Source: Delphinapterus leucas (taxonomy: Eukaryota > Chordata > Mammalia > Artiodactyla > Monodontidae). Taken from it: DNA of 64,000 bases. This document shows, piece by piece, positions 57,621 to 64,000 of the stretch; the first letter of the stretch is position 1; every line of letters starts with the position of its first letter. A program made the translations under genes and the position numbers. The stretch spans positions 62,448,331 to 62,512,330 of the forward strand of contig NW_022098057.1 in NCBI RefSeq assembly GCF_002288925.2. Reading direction: 5' to 3'. Under the pieces are notes generated by a model. It was given only the letters and a program-made list of their open reading frames with translations. It ran no database searches and was not told the origin of the DNA.

Positions 57621-58250
57621 GTCTAGGATGAGGGACTCAGGCCTGCACCAACCCAGGTCCCTCAAAACTCAACGGGGAGCTTTGCTCCCAGTGAGGACGG
57701 CGCAAACTCGCCTCCTCCGCGTCCGCTCCCCGCCCCCCAAATCCCTGCTAAGTCTTCCTAAGTAAGACAAACCCCCCCGTCACCCCCCCCCCCAAATCCC
57801 GGGAGGGCTCCGAGGGTCGCCGCTGGGCGGTGGAAGCTGCTGCGGGGCGGACGGAAGCCCGTGTCACAGGCAGGAGGAAAGCCTCAGTGTCCAGGAGGAA
57901 AATGCCTGGGGTTACCCAGTGCCCATAGGCTCCAGGGTGCACTGGGAGGTCCTGCTTCTCCACGGAGCCCCAGCTTCCACGGGGGCACTAAGGCCAGAGG
58001 TGGCCCAACTAACTCTGGTGGGGCCGGAGGTTGGGGGGAAGCCCAGGACTCCTGATCCACCGGGAGCTGCTTTTAGTGCCTGATGTTGGGCGCTTTTCTT
58101 TCAACAGCACCCACTAAACACACCCTGCCTTTCCCCTTTGATTAAACTTCCTTTGACCCTTGGTTGTACCGTGAGGGTGGGGAGGGGAGAGGTGCTTAGG
58201 AGCTGATGGTCCCACCGGAGGACAGGCACAGGGCAGAAGGTCAGACATAG

Positions 58251-58310
58251 TTTGTGAAGGGGCTTCCAAGTTTGTGAAGGGGCTTCCAAGTTTGTGAAGG
58301 GGCTTTCAGG
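58251..58310. repeat. Three tandem copies of a 20-bp unit
   Basis: The unit TTTGTGAAGGGGCTTCCAAG occurs at 58251-58270 and 58271-58290 exactly, and at 58291-58310 with a changed end. Confidence 0.95.
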
Positions 58311-59377
58311 TGTCCCGGCTCTGCACCTTGTGTTCAAAGGCCAACATGTAAAATATGTAAATATATAAATTATCAAGGAGGCCTGCTTGGGTGTGTGTAT
58401 GTGCCCCAAGCTTTCAGAGCCCTCCAAGGAAGACCGTCTGTAACCCTGCATCTGGAAGGTCCATTTCACAGGAGAAGACTGAGGCCCAGCTGGGCGGGGC
58501 CTTGCTCGGGACTACCCAGCAGTTAGGGAGGAGCTGGGTAGAGGGGGTGTGCTCCAGGGCCAGTCTGATCTTTGTGTCTGGTGGTGAAAAGAGGAAGCCA
58601 GGGTCCAGGCACAGATCATGGGGATGTTAAGGGAACCACCAAGTGACTGGCTCCCAGGAGACTCTACAAGTTGTGTGGCCTAGGCTTCAGCACCGGAGCC
58701 TGTATGACACCCGCATGAGCCCGTCTGCCCAGAAGTGCCCTCTCCTGAGGGCATGAAAGGACAGCCCTCTTCAGACTTTGAGCCTCTTTCAGAAATTGGT
58801 CTTTTTGGGTTTTGTTCACCATGTGTTCCCTGGGGGACTGGCCTTGGAGTGCCCACTCTCAGCCTGGTCCCTGGGGTCCAGTGAGGGAGGCTGCCCACCA
58901 CTCTGCCTTCGCCGGGTTGGAGAGATATATTCATGGTGCTTCAAGTCACACTGTAGGCCCTCTCATCCAGGATGGCCACTCTGGACATGGCTGTGGAAAT
59001 CTACCTTGGGAGCCACTGGTGAGCGCTCTAAAGCTCGGTGTTTTATTTGTAATCTCTATGAAACAATTCTGGGACGACATCTTTGCTTTGATCAGAGCCC
59101 ACATGGTTCCGCTGTGTGTCTTCTGAGGCATGACCGCCCCACAGCTTTGGCCTAAATATAACTTCCTTGTTTTTCAGTAGATTCCTAAAAGCCCTTTGTC
59201 TGTATTATTAGAGAAGAATCCCCCTGGGATCAGGCTGGGTGTCCTTGGCAGAGAAAACAGGATTTACTGAGAAAATTTGAGTGTAGACCATACTGTGTGT
59301 GTGTTGGGGGAGGGGCAAAGGCAAAATTACTTGTGAGTTGCTGGACAGTTAGGAATTGTTTTCTTGGACCTGCTTTT

Positions 59378-59726
59378 TTTAATGAATTTTATTTATTTAT
59401 TTTTGGCTGCATTGTGTCTTCGTTGCTGTGCACAGGCTTCCGCTAGTTGTGGCAAGTGGGGGCTACTCTTCGCAGCAGTGCGCGGGCTTCTCACTGCGGT
59501 GGCTTCTCTTGTTGTGGAGCACAGGCTCTAGGCGCGCGGGCTTCAGTAGTTGTGGCACGTGGGCTCAGTAGTTGTGGCTCATGGGCTGTAGAGCACAGGC
59601 TCAGTACTTGTGGCGCACGGGCTTAGTTGATCCGCGGCATGTGGGATCTTCCAGGACCAGGGCTCGAACCCGTGTCCCCTGCATTGGCAGGCGGATTCTT
59701 AACCACTACACCACCAGGAAAGTCCC
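59378..59726 (-). mobile_element. CHR-type SINE, long form
   Basis: T/A-rich tail, GGCTGCATTGTGTCTTCG, ending CCACCAGGAAAGTCCC. The exact duplication CTTGGACCTGCTTTT at 59363-59377 and 59727-59741 brackets it. Confidence 0.94.
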
Positions 59727-59824
59727 CTTGGACCTGCTTTTATGCTAATATTCCTGCATCTGGGAAGATTCAGTTAAGATTCTCTGTGCTCATTCTCTTG
59801 CCTTGATGGTCAGTAAAATCAGAT

Positions 59825-60375
59825 GGTAGGTTTGCAGTTCCTCAAAAAGTAAAATCTAGAGTTACCATAGGACCCAGCAATTTCACTCCCAGGTATAAAC
59901 TTAAGAGAACTTTTTGTTCACACAAAAAGTTGTACACAGATATTCATAGCAGCCTTATTCATATCAGCCAAAAGGTGGAAACAAGCCAAATGTCCATCAA
60001 CTGACAAATGGATAAACAAAATGTGGTATCTCCATACAATGGAATATTACTCAGCCATAAAAAGGAATGAAATACTGTTATAAGTTACAGCTTGAATGAA
60101 TCTTGAAAATATTGCACTAAGTGAAAGAAGCCAGACACAAAAGGTATGGAATAGGCAAATCTATAGCGACAGAAAGATTAGTGGTTGTCAGGGCCTGGAA
60201 GGAGGAGGGAATGAGGAGTGAATGCTAATGGATGTGGGGTCTTTTAGGGGAGGGGGTGATGAAAATGTTCTGGTATTAGATTGTGGTGATGGTTGCACAA
60301 CTTTATGAATGTACTAGAAACCACCGAGTTGTACACTCTGAGGTAGTGAATTTTATAATATATGAAAAAAGATCT
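59825..60375 (+). mobile_element. LINE-1 3' end
   Basis: 'AGGACCCAGCAATTTCACTC' near 59870 (YDPAIPL-type codons, diverged), 'CAATGGAATATTACTCAGCC' near 60038, then 3' UTR to 'GTGAATTTTATAATATATGA'. Confidence 0.78.
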
Positions 60376-60774
60376 CAATTTAAAACATTAGCTTGTAGGA
60401 AGCCAGCTCTGTCTTTAAAGCTTTATTATTTCATTTAAAAACATTCATACGGTACAAAAAAGGGGGGGGAAAGCTCAAAGAAGAAAGTAAAAACATCGTC
60501 TGGCAACCGCTATTAGCATTTTGGTTTAGAGCGCAGATCTGGCCAGACTGTTGAGGATTGACCGGGGCAAGTTAGTGAAATTCTTTCCAAAATGAGGAGG
60601 AAACCCCACCTGTTCAACGCAAAGACATTGATAAAAGCGCAGTGGATGCTCACTGTTGTCATCATGACTTGTATGTGTGTATATGTAGCTAGGTGCCTGG
60701 GTCTGATGGCCCACAATGGAGATTAGGCCCTACGTGACTTTCTATTATCTGACTTTTTGATGGACAAGCTTTTT

Positions 60775-61200
60775 TTTTCCCTAAGACTTTATGTTTTTAG
60801 AGTAGTCTTAGGTTCACAGCAAAATTGGGTGGAAGGCACAGAAATTTCCTATATGCCTCCTGCCCTGACACGTGCATAGCCTCTTCCATTATCGACATCA
60901 CTCACCAGAGTGGTGTTTGTTACTGAACCTACATTGGCATAATCACCCACAGACCATAGCTTACATTACGTTTCACTCTTGGTCTTGTGCAGTCTGTGGG
61001 TGCGGATGAATCGTGGACAAACTTTTCATGTAAAAAATCTTGCACTGTAAAATTGAATGTCTCCAGAATATTCCATTGTATGGGTGTGTAATAGTGTATC
61101 CTCTAATCTCCCGTTGGTGGAGGTTTCCACTGATTGATGGAGTTGCCCACTGACTGAGGCTGTTTGCCCAGCACTGCTGCTACATTAGGTCATATAATTC
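60775..61200 (-). mobile_element. Old LINE-1 3' UTR relic
   Basis: 'TAGTCTTAGGTTCACAGCAA', 'TTGTTACTGAACCTACATTG' and 'ATATTCCATTGTATGGGTGT' are antisense L1M-type text. Confidence 0.55.
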
Positions 61201-63439
61201 AACATCATGAGTTGCACGCTTGCTTTTTGAGCGCCTGCTGGGTGTGTGGCTAGGAGTGCTGGTCCATGGCTTAAGCCGATGACTTAGGTGTCTGGTGAAG
61301 TAGGTCATGGCCGAGCAGAGGGGAGTCTAGCTGTCCTCGGGTCCAGGTGAGAATTGGCATTGGAAGAGCCAAGGGAGAGGCGGGTGTCCAAGAGTGTTGG
61401 GCAAGGGAGGCTGCCGAGGAGAAAGGGTGGAATGGGCTGGAGTGCCACCAGGCCCCCATTCCCCAAGTGGGTGTGTCAGAGGTTAGTGGAGGAGAGAGAA
61501 CAGATTTCAGGAGAGGCCTCAGTCGGCTTGTGGTGTAAAAGCGCCTGCCCTCCCTGGCCCAGCTATGGCAGCCCCTCCTGGGCCTGGGTGTGCCCTCAGG
61601 CCCCAGACTCTGCACTGGAACTCTAAAGAATCGATTCACCTTTACTGAGGGCTGTGCCTAGTTGGGTGAGGCCAGGGTTTGTCCTTTGGGAAGCCAGTTA
61701 ATGATCCTGGGGGGCTGGGGGAGCAGGGGTTCAACTCCTTTGGCTAACTCACTGCCCATAAGGCCTGTGCTGGGCTCACTGGGCTTTCTTCCTTGCGAGG
61801 GCCCCAGGGCAGCATGTAGGCCCAGACACTGCCCTAGCATGACAGGCCCTCTGTATGTGCTGTCCCCTGTCCCCTGCCCTCCTAGCTTCCCCACCTTGTT
61901 CCCTGAACCCCTCCCACCCCCTCCCTTCCTGCCACTGGACTTCTTGGCCTAAGCTGTTCCCTCTGTGAAGAAGGCCCCTGGCCCCAGCTGCTTTTCAGGG
62001 CTCCACCTTGAGCTCCCCTGGGTGGTCCATGGTGGACCCCTCTCCCCAACAAGCTGGGTAGCCTCTCTCAGGCCTGTGCCCCGCCAGCTTGGAAGCAGAG
62101 CTCTCTGGGTGTTTCTCTGACCTCTTCGCTGGCTGCTGGCCCCAAGGGCAAGCTGGCACAGAGGGGGCCGTGTTGAAGGGGCAGGTGAAATGCACCCCTT
62201 CCATAGCTTGCCTGACTGCCTGCCACATTCCCAGGCCCTGCTCAGCTCCTGGTGTCCGCTCCTGTCCCTGGCTGGTCCCCGGGCCCCTCTTGGGTCCTGG
62301 CCTAGGTGGCAGATTCAGCCTGATGAACATTCACAGGGCCAGCTCTGGACCACCTACTGAGGGCCTGGAACAGTGAAGGTGACACTGCCTGCTGGGGGAC
62401 TTGTTTTGGTCCCAGCCCTAGGATGCACAAGCCTCAATGCATTGGGGACCATTTAGCCAATGAGAAACAAAGTTAAATCCCCTCCAATCTCCTATGCCAG
62501 ATCTACCCTCCCTCGCCCAGGTTTTCACTTCCCCAGAGGAGACATTAGACTGTGTGCATTTGAATCCCAATGACAACAGTGTCTGGAGGTCCAGCCGTAA
62601 GCCGCCCCCATAAGTGTGGGAAGATCTGGGGACCATCTTGGGGGTCACCATGTCTTGGAAACCTATTGTGCAAGGACATTACAGGGGGTAAATGGAGGCC
62701 CAGAGAGGGGAGGGGTTGTGCCCCAGACTACACACCTGATGGAGGACAGAGTGGTGACCTTCCAGCTGCCTGCAGTGCTGTCCGAGATGTGGGCTGGAAT
62801 GTTCTTCCCCATTGAGACAGCTTGCTGTCTGTCCGCTTCCTCCCTCCTTGCCGTGCTCACATGTGAGTGTGAGCTTGGTGCACACTTGGCCCTCCATCCT
62901 CTGCAGATACTCTCTTCGATTGCAGGTTCCCTTTCCTCGACATCAAGCAGGACCTTGCGCCCCCTGCCCCTCTCACTGGAGCCCACGTGATGAGCGCTTC
63001 TCCATCCTGTTTCTCACCAGCAGACTTCCCTTTTGGTCCTTAACCAGCACTGTTCCTTCTCCCAGCAGAGATTTCTCCCTGCCCGCTTCCTCCTGGGGGG
63101 TGTCACCCACCAGTCGCAGTGTACGTCCTCTGTTCCAGGAATGCTCAGGGGACCACCTGCCCACAGCAGGCCCCTCCTCCCCACCGCACTGTCATGGCCT
63201 TAGTCCCATCGCATCCTGTTTTGCAGGCTGATTGTCATAACTGGCTAAGTGATCTCCTCAGACCTGGGGCTGAAGCTGGTGACGTGTGAGCTGGGTGGAA
63301 TCTGGTCTCAGTGTTTGCTTACTGGTGTGCTTAAATAATTTTGTTTAGTTCTTTTAATGTGGGCTGTACTTAGCAATTCCCCAGAGGTGTACCCACCATT
63401 TCTGGTTACTGTGCACCTGCCCAGCTTCCCACAGCTACA

Positions 63440-63600
63440 TCATCCACCTGGCCCTTTGAGTTTGAAACCCTGCCTTTACAAGGGCTGAGACCATATCTGT
63501 CTGTCTGTCTCTCTGACCATGGCATCCATAGCACAGAACATGTCAAAGAGCAGGAGGTCCATTAATTTATACTGTTGAGTGAACAAATATATTTACGAGT
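63440..63600 (+). mobile_element. Probable L2 LINE 3' end
   Basis: 'ACAAGGGCTGAGACCATATC', a short (TCTG)n run and 'CTGTTGAGTGAACAAATA' suggest L2. Confidence 0.45.
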
Positions 63601-63954
63601 GAAAAAGAGTGCAAAAACAGTTGTTTAACATGTGCAAAAACAATAATCATGATTGTAGGTGCACAGAATATCTCTGGAAGGATTCATGTAAACTTGGTAA
63701 CAGTAGATGCCTTGGAGAAGGGAACTGGGTGGTTGAGGGGATGAGGTGGAATTAGGATACTCCTTATTCCTTTGGAATTTAATTCAAATTTTACAAAAAA
63801 TGGAATTTCATAAAAGATGATTACATACTTTTAAAAGATCAAGTCTTGGCATTTGAGGCCATTCTTGATATGGACCCACCTCTGCCCACCCAGCCCTCGA
63901 GCCCCCTGAATCTGATGTGGTCTCTCCTCCTACCCCAGCAGCACCTGGTCCGAG

Positions 63955-64000
63955 ATGGGGTCCCAGGTCTCGATGGACGTGGGAGCCGTGCATGTGGTGA
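63955..64000 (+). CDS. AIFM2: AIFM2/FSP1, first 15 codons (runs off the window)
   Basis: AIFM2 (FSP1) is an FAD-dependent NAD(P)H oxidoreductase that regenerates reduced coenzyme Q and vitamin K at membranes and so suppresses ferroptosis. The exon starts at 63939 or 63942, after a tandem CAGCAG acceptor, and ATG is at 63955-63957. The visible protein is MGSQVSMDVGAVHVV. Gly2 with Ser6 fits the N-myristoylation consensus that anchors the protein to the plasma membrane and lipid droplets. AVHVV is the start of the first beta strand before the GxGxxG FAD-binding loop, which lies beyond the window. Identity rests on this peptide plus gene order. Confidence 0.9.
   Translation, partial: MGSQVSMDVGAVHVV

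Larger units (their letters stand above)
57277..63938 (+). other. AIFM2: AIFM2 intron 1
   Basis: A GT-AG intron of about 6.66 kb. It holds the hAT element (57381-57620), a triple 20-bp repeat (58251-58310), a SINE (59378-59726) and LINE-1 pieces. 58320-59360 and 61200-63440 show no recognised feature beyond short random frames. Confidence 0.75.

Noticed and set aside
1..64000. An undescribed multi-gene system in the window
   Set aside because: All long reliable coding exons belong to four well-known housekeeping genes in conserved mammalian order. The remaining DNA is introns, UTRs and transposon relics.

Overview
The window is nuclear DNA of a cetartiodactyl mammal, almost certainly a cetacean. 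Genes have GT-AG introns and CpG-island promoters, and the spacers are full of LINE-1 pieces and tRNA-derived CHR-type SINEs (short and long forms, inverted copies reading '...accagggaagcccc'), which are typical of whale and dolphin genomes. There are no operons, CRISPR arrays or bacterial features.

Four genes lie head to tail on the + strand, in the order known from human 10q22.1 (read in reverse): PPA1 - SAR1A - TYSND1 - AIFM2. PPA1 (cytosolic inorganic pyrophosphatase) enters mid-gene; its last six coding exons are at 1358-13507 and its 3' end is near 13.82 kb. SAR1A (COPII coat GTPase) starts in a CpG island near 27.65 kb and has six coding exons at 31586-40333, giving 198 codons. TYSND1 (peroxisomal processing protease) has four coding exons at 45378-52064, giving 568 residues with an intact His/Asp/Ser triad and a C-terminal SKL peroxisomal signal. 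AIFM2 (FSP1, CoQ oxidoreductase) begins with a non-coding exon in a CpG island near 57.1-57.28 kb; its first 15 codons, with the myristoylation glycine, are the last bases of the window.

The spacers and introns hold L1 fragments of several ages, L2 and MIR relics, about 18 CHR SINEs (many with exact target-site duplications), DNA transposons (a Tigger element with TA duplications and a hAT element with an exact 8-bp duplication inside the AIFM2 CpG island), LTR-like relics, and an HMGN2-type processed pseudogene split by a SINE.

The four genes act in separate pathways (pyrophosphate hydrolysis, ER export, peroxisomal matrix-protein processing, ferroptosis suppression); their adjacency is conserved synteny rather than a functional cluster. 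I found no convincing undescribed system. The best oddities are a perfect 20-bp inverted repeat in or just past the SAR1A 3' UTR, a GC-AG intron in SAR1A, two SINE insertions that seem to carry 3' flanking DNA, the hAT element in the AIFM2 promoter region, and a tandem (NAGNAG) acceptor before the AIFM2 start codon. Repeat family names are from memory and were not checked against a repeat library.
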